Source: JANJUB01 sp031386985
GTDB lineage: Bacteria > Armatimonadota > Fimbriimonadia > Fimbriimonadales > Fimbriimonadaceae
Reading direction: 5' to 3'
DNA: 64,000 nucleotides
Assembly: GCA_031386985.1 (NCBI GenBank)
Contig: JANNCV010000044.1
Coordinates: 417,333-481,332, forward strand
Part shown: piece after piece, positions 41,380-50,262 of the stretch
How positions within the stretch are numbered: the stretch's first letter is position 1
How the letters are laid out: each line of letters begins with the position of its first letter
The notes under the pieces: generated by a model
Told to the model about the DNA's origin: nothing
Databases searched by the model: none
The model's input: only the letters and a program-made list of their open reading frames with translations
Made by a program: the position numbers and the translations under genes

Positions 41380-43041
41380 ATGGTTATCGAACTTTCTGTT
41401 GAAAATGTTGCCATCATCGAGCGATCTACCCTATCGCTTGGTTCCGGGCTAACGGTTTTGACAGGTGAGACCGGGGCGGGAAAATCGCTCCTGGTGGACG
41501 CGATCGAGCTTGCGCTGGGCGAGCGAGCGGATAGTGATTTGGTTCGAACTGGCGCATCTCGGGCGGTTGTTTCGGTTGTTTTCGACCTTTCCAGGTCACC
41601 CGATCTAGTTCGATTTTGCGCCGACTTGGGGCTGGAGCTTGAAAACGGGCAGCTCTTTATCCAGCGCGAAGTCCTAGCGGAGGGCCGCTCGCAATGTCGA
41701 GTTGCGGGAAAGCTGGTTGCGGTTTCAGCTTTGCGCAAACTCGGCGAGCAACTGGTAGATCTTCACGGCCAGCACGACCACCAAACTCTCCTCCAACCTG
41801 ATCGTCATGGCGACTACCTCGACCTCTGGATCGGCGAGCCCGCGTTCTCGCTTTTGGAAAAAGTGCGGGCGGCCTATGGCGATTGGGATAGCGCCAACTC
41901 ACGTTTGAACTCCCTTCGCAAAGGGGTGAGGGATCGAGAGCGGCAGGTGGATATGCTGCGATTCATGATCGCGGAAATTGAGACAGTTTCCCCAAAAGCA
42001 GGCGAAATGGAGGAGCTTGAATCCGCGCTTTCTCGGATGCAAAATGTAGGCAGGCTTTCAGATGCCACGCTAGGGGTTCTGGCAAGAATGACTGACGACG
42101 AAGGGGCAGCCCTTGAACGGATCGGGCAGAGCGTCCGCGATCTCGAGGCCTGCGCGCGCCTTGATCCGCTCCTGAGCGAGCCCCATTCCCAAATCCAGTC
42201 AGCTTATTATTTGCTTCAAGACAGCTTGCATGAACTACGGCGCTACGCGGATCAACTCGAAGCCGACCCCCAAATCTTGGAAGATACAGCCGCTAGAATT
42301 GACAACCTCAAGAAGCTGCGCCGCAAATATGGGGATGATGAGACCGCCGTATTGCTGGCCCTTGAAGAAGCGCGGGCCGAGCTTGATATGCTCACCGGAG
42401 AGGGCCTGGATGAGACCCAACTACAGGCCGCCGTTGCAGAATTCCGGACCGCTTTGGAGTCGGTCGTCGCTCAGTTGACGGCAATTCGAACCGACAAATC
42501 GCGCCTTTTCTCAAAGTCTGTAACATCTGAGCTTCATGAGTTGGCGATGGAGAAAGCGTCGTTTACGGTTCAAGTTGAGCCCCGCGCCATTGATGCGTCC
42601 GGAGGCGACAAGATTGAGTTCTTCTTTAGTGCGAATCCCGGCGAATCCGAGCGGCCCTTGGCAAAGATCGCTTCCGGAGGCGAAATCTCACGAACCATGC
42701 TTGCGTTGAAAACGGTTTTGGCGGGGAAGGCGGGCGTCCCGACGTTAATTTTTGATGAGGTTGACGCCGGGCTGAGCGGCAAGGCGGCAGCGACCGTAGC
42801 GCGAAAACTTGAAGCTTTGGCGGAAAGCTACCAGGTCATCGCCATCAGTCATCTCCCCCAAATCGCAAGTCGGGCGCGAACCCATTTTCGGATCGAAAAA
42901 TCAGAAAGTGGGGGCCGCGTGCAAACCAGCGTTTATTTATTGAGCCCGGATGAACGGGTTGAAGAAATCGCGAGGATGATTGGGGGCGAGGCGGTTACCG
43001 AAGTGGCGCGAGCAAATGCACGGGAGTTGTTGGGTGTATAG
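41380..43041 (+). CDS. recN: DNA repair protein RecN
   Basis: 553 residues, the family length. Walker A GETGAGKS is at 29-36, with the SMC-like N-terminus (LSVENVAIIE), a long coiled-coil middle, the signature region IASGGEISRTMLALK and Walker B LIFDEVDAGLSG. RecN is an SMC-like ATPase that tethers DNA ends early in double-strand-break repair. The last seven bases overlap the ogt gene. Confidence 0.96.
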   Translation: MVIELSVENVAIIERSTLSLGSGLTVLTGETGAGKSLLVDAIELALGERADSDLVRTGASRAVVSVVFDLSRSPDLVRFCADLGLELENGQLFIQREVLAEGRSQCRVAGKLVAVSALRKLGEQLVDLHGQHDHQTLLQPDRHGDYLDLWIGEPAFSLLEKVRAAYGDWDSANSRLNSLRKGVRDRERQVDMLRFMIAEIETVSPKAGEMEELESALSRMQNVGRLSDATLGVLARMTDDEGAALERIGQSVRDLEACARLDPLLSEPHSQIQSAYYLLQDSLHELRRYADQLEADPQILEDTAARIDNLKKLRRKYGDDETAVLLALEEARAELDMLTGEGLDETQLQAAVAEFRTALESVVAQLTAIRTDKSRLFSKSVTSELHELAMEKASFTVQVEPRAIDASGGDKIEFFFSANPGESERPLAKIASGGEISRTMLALKTVLAGKAGVPTLIFDEVDAGLSGKAAATVARKLEALAESYQVIAISHLPQIASRARTHFRIEKSESGGRVQTSVYLLSPDERVEEIARMIGGEAVTEVARANARELLGV

Positions 43042-43513
43042 GCAAGTTTTTGATTCGCCCGTTGGCCACTTGGTTGCGGTTGCCGACGATTCGGCTCTAC
43101 TTATGTTGGAGTTCGCGGGCACGGGGCGCGAGCGCGAAGTCGGGGCCCAAACTGGCTCGCATGAGATTATCCGGAGCATCCAAGCTGAACTTAGAGCTTA
43201 CTTTGACGGCGACCTCAATGAGTTCAAAACCCCGATTCGCCTCGGCGGAACGCCTTTCCAAAGGCAGGTTTGGAGCGAGCTTCTCAAGATTCCATACGGG
43301 CACACGCGCAGTTACGTGGATATTGCCCGAATCCTTGGCTCTGAGCTCAAGACTCGAGCCGTTGGTGGCGCGAACGGTCGAAACTGCCTCGCCATCATAG
43401 TCCCTTGTCATCGCGTGATCAATGCCGATGGGAAGTTAGGCGGGTATGGCGGGACGCTTCCGGTTAAGAAGCGGTTGTTAGATTTGGAATCTGGGGCCTT
43501 GCGACTTCTTTGA
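43034..43513 (+). CDS. ogt: Methylated-DNA--[protein]-cysteine S-methyltransferase
   Basis: 159 residues from the GTG at 43034, which has GGGAG seven bases ahead and overlaps the recN stop; an in-frame ATG at 43016 is the alternative. The active-site motif IVPCHRVI carries the acceptor cysteine, and GTPFQRQVWSELLKIPYGHT is the family helix-turn-helix. It repairs O6-methylguanine and O4-methylthymine by irreversible transfer. Pairing with recN suggests a DNA-repair unit. Confidence 0.93.
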   Translation: MYRQVFDSPVGHLVAVADDSALLMLEFAGTGREREVGAQTGSHEIIRSIQAELRAYFDGDLNEFKTPIRLGGTPFQRQVWSELLKIPYGHTRSYVDIARILGSELKTRAVGGANGRNCLAIIVPCHRVINADGKLGGYGGTLPVKKRLLDLESGALRLL

Positions 43514-43571
43514 TGCTAGTTTGCCGTAGATCGGGGGATGATTTTGCCGCTGCGCTACGGTGAATGCCGCT

Positions 43572-44486
43572 TTAGGCTGAGATCGAGTCCATTCGGCTCT
43601 CCATCAGCTTCCATTGGAAAAGCGAGATAATCGCGATGATGGCAAGCAAGATAAAGGACTTTGCCGAAGCCAACCCCGTGTTGAAGTTCACCCAGGCCTC
43701 GGTGTAAATGTGATAACCGATAACGTCGGTCGAGTATTCCGGGCCGCCCTTGGTCATCAGATAAACGGGCGTAAAAACCTGCATCGCGCCGATGGTGCTG
43801 GTGATCACAACGAACAGGGTTGTCGGTGTTAGCATGGGCACTGTGATCTTCCAAAAACAGTGCCACGAAGTCGCGCCGTCAAGCTGGGCGGCTTCATAGT
43901 AGGGCGCGGGGATTCCAATAAGGCCCGCCACGAAAAGTACCATTCTAGGCCCTAAACCTGTCCATATTGACATAAAAGCCAAAGCGGGCATGGCCCACTC
44001 TGACTGGTTCAAGAAGTTGATATTCCAAGCCTGGTCTTTCGTCTTGCCCGGTTGAAAAACCGTTTGAACGATCTGCATAGTCATATTGATCAATCCCGAA
44101 TCGGGGAGGAAAATGTAGATCCAAAGCATCGCCGTCGCGATTCCTGAGGCGATCGCGGGAACGTAAAACACCGTTCGATAAAACGTCATGCCGCGCAACT
44201 TCTGATTGACCAAGATAGCAACCAGCAGGGCAACTGCGATCCCAGCCGGAACACTCATCGCCGCGTAGCGAAACGAATTCCATAGAGCGCTCCAGAAAGA
44301 ATCTTCATGGATTGCGCGCGAATAGTTTTCGAATCCAACCAGCTTGCTATCACCTCGAAAGAGATTGATCTTGGAAAGGCTGATGTAGAACGCGTAGCCC
44401 ATGGGAATGAGGGCAAAGGCCAACAAATGCGCGAACGCTGGAGCCAAGAATGACCACCCCCGAATTGCGTTTTTTTGCGCGCGCAT
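43572..44486 (-). CDS. Sugar ABC transporter permease (MalF/UgpA-like), orphan
   Basis: 304 residues with six or so membrane helices (SFLAPAFAHLLAFALIPMGY...). The EAA loop EAAQLDGATSWHCFWKITVPML identifies a binding-protein-dependent sugar permease of the MalF/LacF type. Normally it pairs with a second permease, a substrate-binding protein and an ATPase; none is adjacent, so the rest of the transporter must be elsewhere or lost. CATAAT lies five bases before the ATG. Confidence 0.88.
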   Translation of the reverse strand: MRAQKNAIRGWSFLAPAFAHLLAFALIPMGYAFYISLSKINLFRGDSKLVGFENYSRAIHEDSFWSALWNSFRYAAMSVPAGIAVALLVAILVNQKLRGMTFYRTVFYVPAIASGIATAMLWIYIFLPDSGLINMTMQIVQTVFQPGKTKDQAWNINFLNQSEWAMPALAFMSIWTGLGPRMVLFVAGLIGIPAPYYEAAQLDGATSWHCFWKITVPMLTPTTLFVVITSTIGAMQVFTPVYLMTKGGPEYSTDVIGYHIYTEAWVNFNTGLASAKSFILLAIIAIISLFQWKLMESRMDSISA

Positions 44487-44491
44487 AGCCG

Positions 44492-44497
44492 ATTATG
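44492..44497 (-). promoter_or_regulatory. -10 box of the permease gene, leaderless type
   Basis: CATAAT on the minus strand ends five bases before the ATG at 44486. On the plus strand TATGAT (44494-44499) could serve the RDD gene. Confidence 0.4.
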
Positions 44498-44525
44498 ATC
44501 GGATCGGGCCAAAATGGAGAGGAAG

Positions 44526-45278
44526 ATGTCTGATCTCGCAGTTTTGAGCCCCGAAAAAACGGTTATCACCTTCCCGGTTGCGGCGCTGGGTAGCCGTGTT
44601 TTGGCCCAAGTTATTGACTTGCTGATCTACTTCGGCGGCTTCGTGGTTTGTTCGATCATCTTTTCGTTGGCGGCCGGGCTTTTGGGTGAACTTGGGGCGG
44701 CACTGGCCGTCCCGCTCATGATGTTTGGGGCAACCATGGGGCCTTTTCTCTATTTCATCCTCTTTGAGGCCCTGTGGAACGGTCAGACGCTTGGTAAGAA
44801 GACCGCGGGGATCAGGGTGAGAATGGCTGACGGTACACCCATAACCTTTGCCGCCGCGCTCGGTCGGAACCTTATTCGTCCCGCCGATTTCCTGCCCGGA
44901 GCTTACTTCTTTGGGCTCGTGGCTATGTTCACGAACACGCGATCTCAAAGGCTCGGAGATTTGGCGGCTGGGACCGTGGTGGTTCACGAGCGTCGGGTTA
45001 TGCCGCGATTTACGCCCGCTCCTTACGTGCTTGGCAAACATCCCTGGGAGGATCACGTTGGCGATTTGCGCTCCATGACCCAGGAGGAGTATTTCGCGCT
45101 AAAAAAGATGTGTGACCGCTTCCCCGAGCTCGCTGAAGCGATTCAAAATCGCATGCTTCAGCAAGTTTGGAACCCCATCGCGACCCGAATCAAAATCGAA
45201 AACCCGCCAAACGTTCACCCGATCTACCTTGCCGAAGCTGTTGTTATGAAGTTTGGTCGCTCAAAAGGATTGATGTGA
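44526..45278 (+). CDS. RDD-family membrane protein
   Basis: 250 residues from the ATG at 44526, which has GGAGAGG six to seven bases upstream; the in-frame ATG at 44514 includes the Shine-Dalgarno and is unlikely. ALGSRVLAQVIDLLIYFGG contains the R..D helix of the RDD family, followed by further helices and GKKTAGIRVRMADG. The soluble C-terminal third (FALKKMCDRFPELAEAI) is longer than in minimal RDD proteins. The family is linked to membrane transport or stress, without a settled activity. Confidence 0.85.
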   Translation: MSDLAVLSPEKTVITFPVAALGSRVLAQVIDLLIYFGGFVVCSIIFSLAAGLLGELGAALAVPLMMFGATMGPFLYFILFEALWNGQTLGKKTAGIRVRMADGTPITFAAALGRNLIRPADFLPGAYFFGLVAMFTNTRSQRLGDLAAGTVVVHERRVMPRFTPAPYVLGKHPWEDHVGDLRSMTQEEYFALKKMCDRFPELAEAIQNRMLQQVWNPIATRIKIENPPNVHPIYLAEAVVMKFGRSKGLM

Positions 45279-45297
45279 ATTACCCGGACAAAACCCT

Positions 45298-45463
45298 TGG
45301 GGATTCTCGCGGAAAAACTCCGTGGTCTTTTGATTTGGGGATAGCGCCAGAGTTACCCCTGGGGTTTTCAACAAGTTATTGGGGGTGTTCGTTGGCATCG
45401 CCGCGAAGGTGTTTTCCCCAAAAATGGGGTTGCTTAATAATAACCATAGGTTATATCAATTAA
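45298..45463. other. Repeat-bearing region upstream of recF, candidate regulatory or origin-like element
   Basis: Five same-strand TGGGG elements start at 45298, 45336, 45360, 45380 and 45425. Two 9-mers, TTTTCAACA (45365-45373) and TTTTCCCCA (45412-45420), differ from the DnaA-box variant TTTTCCACA at one position each. CCCCA-AAAA-TGGGG (45416-45429) is a perfect hairpin, and an AT-rich stretch (about 45430-45463) leads into recF. An origin function is a hypothesis only. Confidence 0.3.
45452..45457 (+). promoter_or_regulatory. Promoter of the recF operon, leaderless
   Basis: TTGCTT (45430-45435), a 16-base spacer and TATATC (45452-45457), which ends six bases before the ATG at 45464. Confidence 0.45.
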
Positions 45464-46564
45464 ATGGGTTCTTCTTTAGAGAGCCGGGAAAGCTTCGCAC
45501 TTTCGAGCCTTCGATTGGAAAACTTTCGGAATTACTGCGCTCTGGAACTCTCTTTTGGTGAGGGGTTTCATGTCGTGCATGGTCAAAACGCCCAAGGAAA
45601 AACCAACCTCCTAGAAGCTGTGCATCTACTTTCAACCACTAGACTCTTACGGGGAACTAAAGACTCTGACGCAATTTCGCATGGATGTACGACGTGCAAA
45701 CTTGAAGGAGAAGTTGGTCGAACGAGTGTCTCGATTGAACTTGAAGTAGGAGTTCGCAAGCGAGCGAAAATTAATGGTTTGGGGTTACCAAGGGCCGCTG
45801 ATCTGATTGGCAGGCTACCATGCGTTTGTGTAAGTAGTCTTGATCTCGCGATCGTATCAGGCGATCCTTCCGAGCGGCGGTTATTCTTGGATCTAGAGCT
45901 AAGCCAAACTCACCCCGCCTACTTGCAGCACCTCACGCTTTACAAAAGGGCACTTGAGCAACGCAACGCGCTGCTCAAACTGGCGAATGACTCCTATGTT
46001 GACCCCGAGAGTTTTGAGGTCTGGGAAGCCCAGCTAGCCGAACATGGACAGGCACTACGGTTGTTTCGGCTCGCCTTTGTTACATCCTTGGCCGAAATCG
46101 CGGCGGGTGTCCAAGCGGATTTAGGCGAGGGAGAGTCTTTGTCGTTGACTTACGCGCCGAAGGACGAAGCCGAGCTACAATCTGCCCTTGCCCAAACGCG
46201 GAATCATGACTTGCTTCGAAAAACGACAACTATCGGTCCGCACCGCGATGACTTACAAATTTCAGTAGCGGGAACAGAAGCAAGGTATTTCGGAAGTCAG
46301 GGGCAGCAACGCAGTTGCGTAATCTCGATAAAGATGGCAACCTTGCAACTTCACGCCAAGCGCTTAGGCAAAGCACCCCTGCTTTTGCTTGACGATATTT
46401 TGAGTGATCTAGACGCGAGCCGGAGGAAGCAACTTTCAGCTTGGGTTGTGAAAAATGCGGGCCAGGTGATCTTAACTTGCACCGAAAAAGAACTCATAAG
46501 TAAGAAAATTCTTGACAAAGCAAGCCTCTTTAAGGTGGAATGCGGGGTGGTGACAAAAGAGTGA
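45464..46564 (+). CDS. recF: DNA replication and repair protein RecF
   Basis: 366 residues. The N-terminal LSSLRLENFRNYCALELSF is the RecF signature, Walker A GQNAQGKT is at 40-47, the signature motif reads YFGSQGQQRS, and Walker B is LLLLDDILSDLD. RecF loads RecA at single-strand gaps with RecO and RecR. In many bacteria it lies in the dnaA-dnaN-recF-gyrB region; here dnaA and gyrB are absent and recF leads a unit with dciA and comEC. Confidence 0.95.
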   Translation: MGSSLESRESFALSSLRLENFRNYCALELSFGEGFHVVHGQNAQGKTNLLEAVHLLSTTRLLRGTKDSDAISHGCTTCKLEGEVGRTSVSIELEVGVRKRAKINGLGLPRAADLIGRLPCVCVSSLDLAIVSGDPSERRLFLDLELSQTHPAYLQHLTLYKRALEQRNALLKLANDSYVDPESFEVWEAQLAEHGQALRLFRLAFVTSLAEIAAGVQADLGEGESLSLTYAPKDEAELQSALAQTRNHDLLRKTTTIGPHRDDLQISVAGTEARYFGSQGQQRSCVISIKMATLQLHAKRLGKAPLLLLDDILSDLDASRRKQLSAWVVKNAGQVILTCTEKELISKKILDKASLFKVECGVVTKE

Positions 46565-46977
46565 AACGATTACTTTCCATTTTGCCGGGCGCGATTGGTG
46601 CCAAGCAAGTCTTGCGCTCGGCCCGCGCGCAACGGGCCTTGCGTGAATGGGACCTTGTCGTGGGGCCGCTCCTCGCCACCAAATCTGCACCAGAGCGATT
46701 CGACCGAGGGACCGTTTGGGTAGCGGTGGATGGCTCTGCTTGGGCGCAGGAACTGCGTATGTTGGAGCCAAAGATTCTGGTCAAACTTGCCGATATCGCC
46801 GAAGATAAGTACCTGTTCAAAGAGATTAGATTTGGTGTTCGACGGTTGAAAAAGCCAATAAATGAAACCCCAGTTGTCCGGTCAAGGTTTCCTGTGCGGC
46901 CGGACCTGGAAAACCTAACGATTCGCGAAATCGCGGAACGGCGACTCAAGAAGATGCGCGATGCCGCCGATCGTTAA
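46561..46977 (+). CDS. dciA: DciA-like (DUF721) replicative-helicase loader
   Basis: 138 residues from the GTG at 46561, which overlaps the recF stop (GTGA). The N-terminal region AQRALREWDLVVGPLLATKSAPERF matches DUF721, with the typical W and VG residues, followed by GTVWVAVDGSAWAQELRMLEP. DciA is the ancestral factor that helps load DnaB at origins where DnaC or DnaI is absent. The C-terminal extension (about 85-138) is basic. Placement directly after recF is common. Confidence 0.82.
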   Translation: MKRLLSILPGAIGAKQVLRSARAQRALREWDLVVGPLLATKSAPERFDRGTVWVAVDGSAWAQELRMLEPKILVKLADIAEDKYLFKEIRFGVRRLKKPINETPVVRSRFPVRPDLENLTIREIAERRLKKMRDAADR

Positions 46978-48343
46978 AGAGCTCCAATCCCGCCCCATAG
47001 TGCTTTACGCGATTGCGATGGGGCTCGCTTTGTCTTGTCGCGCTCATCCATGGCAGATGATATTCCTGGTGCCAGTGTTAGCTGTGGCTTCGAATTGGAC
47101 GACTAGATTTGCGGCGCTTGCCTTGGTTTTTGTTGGGATTTTGACGGCGCCCTCCCCCGCGAAGAGCTTGATGGAGCGAGAGTTCGTAAATCGAACGATG
47201 GACATTGTTACGGTTCCAAGAACGGGAAAATCCGGAGATTGGTGCATTGCCGAAGGCGGCGGAACACGGCTAGGTTTATTCCTGGGTGAATCGAAAACTT
47301 CCTTGAGCTTAGGGGACCGAATCCATCTTAAAGGAGTTGTGCGAACTCTAAAGGAGGGTAGCGAACAGTTTTGGTTGAGTAAGGGCGTAATTGGCACAAT
47401 GTTCATTGGGGAGGACAATGAGGTAACCGTTTTACAGAGCGGATCGCCGATTTTTCGCTGGGGAATGAGCTGGCGGCAGAGCTTTATCTCATTTGCGGCG
47501 ACCAGCCTGTCGCCTCGGCACGCTCGACTCGCAGATGCGCTCTGCTTCAATCTCGATGCGTTGCTTGATAAAGACTTACAAGAAAATCTTGCGCGTACAG
47601 GCACCGTTCACATTGTTTCGGCATCGGGACTTCATGTCATGATTTTTGCGGTCGCATTTCAGCTCGTCCTGTCCAAGCTACCCATTCCCCGCTGGGCGCA
47701 GCTAGTCTTGTTGCTCTTCTTTCTCTTGATCTACGCCGGCGCTACGGGGTTTCGTCCACCTGTTTTGCGTGCGGTGGTTATGGTTGGAGTCATGATGTCG
47801 GCCTATCTCGTGCGCCGGGAGGGGGATCTACTTTCCGCGGCAGGGCTTGCGGCAATCGCACAGTTCTTTCTCGATCCACGCAGTGTTTTTGATATTGGCT
47901 TCTATTTGTCGTTTTTGACGGTTGCCGCGCTCTCGCTGTTTATGCCCTTAGACGCTCCGCGCGGCGGGAAGGAGTGGTTGCTTCGAGGGGCGCAGGCGAG
48001 TTTTGTTGCGAGCTTGGCTTCCGCACCGATTGTTGCCTTGATATTTGGTCGCGTTTCCCTCATCTCGATCCTCGCAAACCTGATGATTGGAGTTTCGATT
48101 GGGCCGATCGTCGCTGGAGGGCTCTTGGCCTGGCTGATTTCATTGGTTTCGCCTTCCCTGGGAGGATGGCTGATGTCCGTAGGCGTGGCGCCATTTTGCA
48201 CATATCTAGAATGGGTAGTGAACTCGCTGGGGGTGCTGCCTTTCGCCGCGGTAGAAGTTCCGGCGTTTTCAGTCTATTGGATACCCATTTTCTATTTTGT
48301 GAGTCTGGCTCTATGGCGATTCAAGCGGAGGCCTGCACCGTGA
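46961..48343 (+). CDS. comEC: ComEC/Rec2 competence DNA-channel protein, N-terminal and core domains only
   Basis: 460 residues, starting inside the end of dciA. A DUF4131-like N-terminal region is followed by the competence core with TGTVHIVSASGLHVMIF, the conserved ComEC segment, and eight or more membrane helices (LVLLLFFLLIYAGATGFRPP...). The C-terminal metallo-beta-lactamase domain normally fused to ComEC is missing and is encoded by the next gene, so this is a split ComEC. It forms the inner-membrane channel for incoming single-stranded DNA. Confidence 0.9.
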   Translation: MPPIVKELQSRPIVLYAIAMGLALSCRAHPWQMIFLVPVLAVASNWTTRFAALALVFVGILTAPSPAKSLMEREFVNRTMDIVTVPRTGKSGDWCIAEGGGTRLGLFLGESKTSLSLGDRIHLKGVVRTLKEGSEQFWLSKGVIGTMFIGEDNEVTVLQSGSPIFRWGMSWRQSFISFAATSLSPRHARLADALCFNLDALLDKDLQENLARTGTVHIVSASGLHVMIFAVAFQLVLSKLPIPRWAQLVLLLFFLLIYAGATGFRPPVLRAVVMVGVMMSAYLVRREGDLLSAAGLAAIAQFFLDPRSVFDIGFYLSFLTVAALSLFMPLDAPRGGKEWLLRGAQASFVASLASAPIVALIFGRVSLISILANLMIGVSIGPIVAGGLLAWLISLVSPSLGGWLMSVGVAPFCTYLEWVVNSLGVLPFAAVEVPAFSVYWIPIFYFVSLALWRFKRRPAP

Positions 48344-49155
48344 AGTTCGGCCTGGCCTTGCTGCTCGCGTTCGCTATAGGGTGCGGCGGAGCTCCATCAG
48401 GGGAGCTGTCGTTCCTGGCGGTTGGGCAAGGAGACTGTTCAGTTTTTCGCGCTGGCGGGAAGACCATTCTCATTGATGTAGGCCCCAAAACGCAAACCTT
48501 TGATGCGGGCGAGAAAATTGTCTTGCCTTGGCTGAGGCAGCAGGGAATAGGCAAGATTGACATGATCTTGCTCACTCATCCTGATAGCGATCACGTCGGA
48601 GGCTTAGCCGCGATTTGTGCCAAGAAAAGGGTTGGAACCGTTGTCATTCCGGGCCACTTTCGAACCCATGCGGGCATGAATGAGACGCTCGCACTCGCGG
48701 GTGTCCGCCAAGAGGACGTGATTTGGATTGATCGCACCATGGAAGCAGATTTTGGCGGATTTACGCTCAAGATGGCTCCACCGCCCTGGAATCCTGAGGC
48801 CTCGGACAACGATGGTTCTCTGTTTGTTTGGATCGGAAAGGGCAACGCAACCGCCGTCATCACTGGCGACGCGGGAGTAGAAACCGAAATGCAAATGGCC
48901 CCGAAGGGGGATTGGAGCGCGGATATCATTCACGCTGGCCACCACGGCTCCAAAAGTTCAACTAGCGACGCTTGGCTTGAAGAAGTGGATCCAAAGATCT
49001 GCGTCTATTCCTGTGGGCGGGACAACACATATGGCCATCCTGCTCCCGAGGTTGTTGATCGAATCAGCCGAAAAGGAATACGGGCGTATCGAACGGATCG
49101 AGACGGAACACTGACATTCCGTTACGAAAATGGCGTATTTGTTCTAAGGCAGTGA
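48340..49155 (+). CDS. MBL-fold lipoprotein, the separated metallo-beta-lactamase domain of ComEC
   Basis: 271 residues from the GTG at 48340 overlapping the comEC stop (GTGA). MKFGLALLLAFAIGC is a lipoprotein signal with lipobox AIGC. The body carries the ComEC-type MBL motifs: VGQGDCSVFRAGGKTILIDVG, LLTHPDSDHVGGL (HxDxDH), DNDGSLFVWI, VITGDAG and GHHGSKSSTSD. In fused ComEC this domain is proposed to degrade the non-transported strand; placing it outside the membrane as a lipoprotein fits that idea. Confidence 0.9.
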   Translation: MKFGLALLLAFAIGCGGAPSGELSFLAVGQGDCSVFRAGGKTILIDVGPKTQTFDAGEKIVLPWLRQQGIGKIDMILLTHPDSDHVGGLAAICAKKRVGTVVIPGHFRTHAGMNETLALAGVRQEDVIWIDRTMEADFGGFTLKMAPPPWNPEASDNDGSLFVWIGKGNATAVITGDAGVETEMQMAPKGDWSADIIHAGHHGSKSSTSDAWLEEVDPKICVYSCGRDNTYGHPAPEVVDRISRKGIRAYRTDRDGTLTFRYENGVFVLRQ

Positions 49156-50195
49156 TGGCGCGCAAGACCTACTACGAAATTTTGGGGGTTAACCTGAAGG
49201 CATCTTCGGATGAAATTCGACAGGCGTACCGTCGCCTAGCGTTGGCGGAGCATCCCGATAGATCGAAAGCGCAGGACGCGACGGACAGATTCATGCGGCT
49301 TACCGAGGCCTACGAAACTCTGCGCGATGCTGAACTTCGTCGCCGATACGATCTAACCATCATGGCGGCGGCGAGCGAGCGCCGGCCGACGGATGGCTCG
49401 GCTCGATCCGTGAAAACAAATCCCGGGCCCGAATTGGCTAGGCTCGCCGCTCTTTTTAGCCGGGGCAAGCTTGAAGAGGCGGAGGGACTGGCGGAAAAGA
49501 TCATCGCCGCCTTCCCTCGCGAAGCCATGGCTTACGCGATCTTGGGCGACATCTCCCGGGCTCGCGGGCAGCTTGCCAATGCCTCAAAGTATTATGCGTT
49601 TGCGGTTCAAATGGACCCCCGAAATGCTACTTACAACAGCCGATATTTGGAGCTTTTGGGGACCTCGCCCGATGGCCGACAGGCCAGTTCGAGCGCGGTT
49701 GGCGTAGCCCCAATCGGGGTGCTGTTTGTTGTCTCGATGCTTGCATGCGTTTACCTAGTGGTCGCCAAGGAGAAGCCTCTGTTTCCACTGGTCTCGGCCA
49801 TTTCAACCCTTACCCTCGGCTCATTTTCGATGCTGTTTCTATCTGGAGTTGTGATGGGAGTTTGCCTCTCGCTTGGGCGGATTCTAGATCGGTTCTCGGC
49901 CGTGAACGTCAACAGACTTGGCGGGGTCTCGCCAAATGTTGCCCTGGCGAGCGTGGCGATTGCTAGCTTTTGGGTTGCAAGCGTGATTTACATCATGCTA
50001 GGAATGATTAATCGCTCGTTCAATTTCTCGACCACAAGGTTGATCACGGGCACGGTCGCAGTTTTGCTCATGCTTGTCTTAGGTTCGATTCTCTCGCCTT
50101 CATTAGATGCTTGGCAGATTGCGTTTTGGGGCGGAAATCTAATTTATGTGGGCGGAATCTGTGGCTGGATGGTCTCGGATGCCTTTCGAAGGTGA
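49152..50195 (+). CDS. J-domain protein with TPR-like region and membrane helices
   Basis: 347 residues from the GTG at 49152 (GTGA overlap); the ATG at 49155 is equally likely. Residues 5-68 form a J domain with the essential HPD (ALAEHPDRS). TPR-like helices follow (about 100-170: GKLEEAEGLAEKIIAAFP; YAILGDISRARG), then four hydrophobic segments (about 183-340). J domains stimulate Hsp70 (DnaK) ATPase; the anchored version may bring DnaK to the competence or recF machinery, which is inference from the operon. Confidence 0.85.
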   Translation: MMARKTYYEILGVNLKASSDEIRQAYRRLALAEHPDRSKAQDATDRFMRLTEAYETLRDAELRRRYDLTIMAAASERRPTDGSARSVKTNPGPELARLAALFSRGKLEEAEGLAEKIIAAFPREAMAYAILGDISRARGQLANASKYYAFAVQMDPRNATYNSRYLELLGTSPDGRQASSSAVGVAPIGVLFVVSMLACVYLVVAKEKPLFPLVSAISTLTLGSFSMLFLSGVVMGVCLSLGRILDRFSAVNVNRLGGVSPNVALASVAIASFWVASVIYIMLGMINRSFNFSTTRLITGTVAVLLMLVLGSILSPSLDAWQIAFWGGNLIYVGGICGWMVSDAFRR

Positions 50196-50250
50196 CTAAA
50201 ATTGCAGAAAAAACTTCACAAATCGGGCGCAATTGTGCTCTTGGCACGGG

Positions 50251-50256
50251 TATATC
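50251..50256 (+). promoter_or_regulatory. -10 box of the TlpA-like gene, leaderless
   Basis: TATATC ends six bases before the GTG at 50263, the same spacing and hexamer as in front of recF. Confidence 0.45.
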
Positions 50257-50262
50257 CATTTT

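Noticed and set aside
45298..45429. G-quadruplex upstream of recF
   Set aside because: The G4-5 runs are 15-40 bases apart, beyond usual quadruplex loop lengths.
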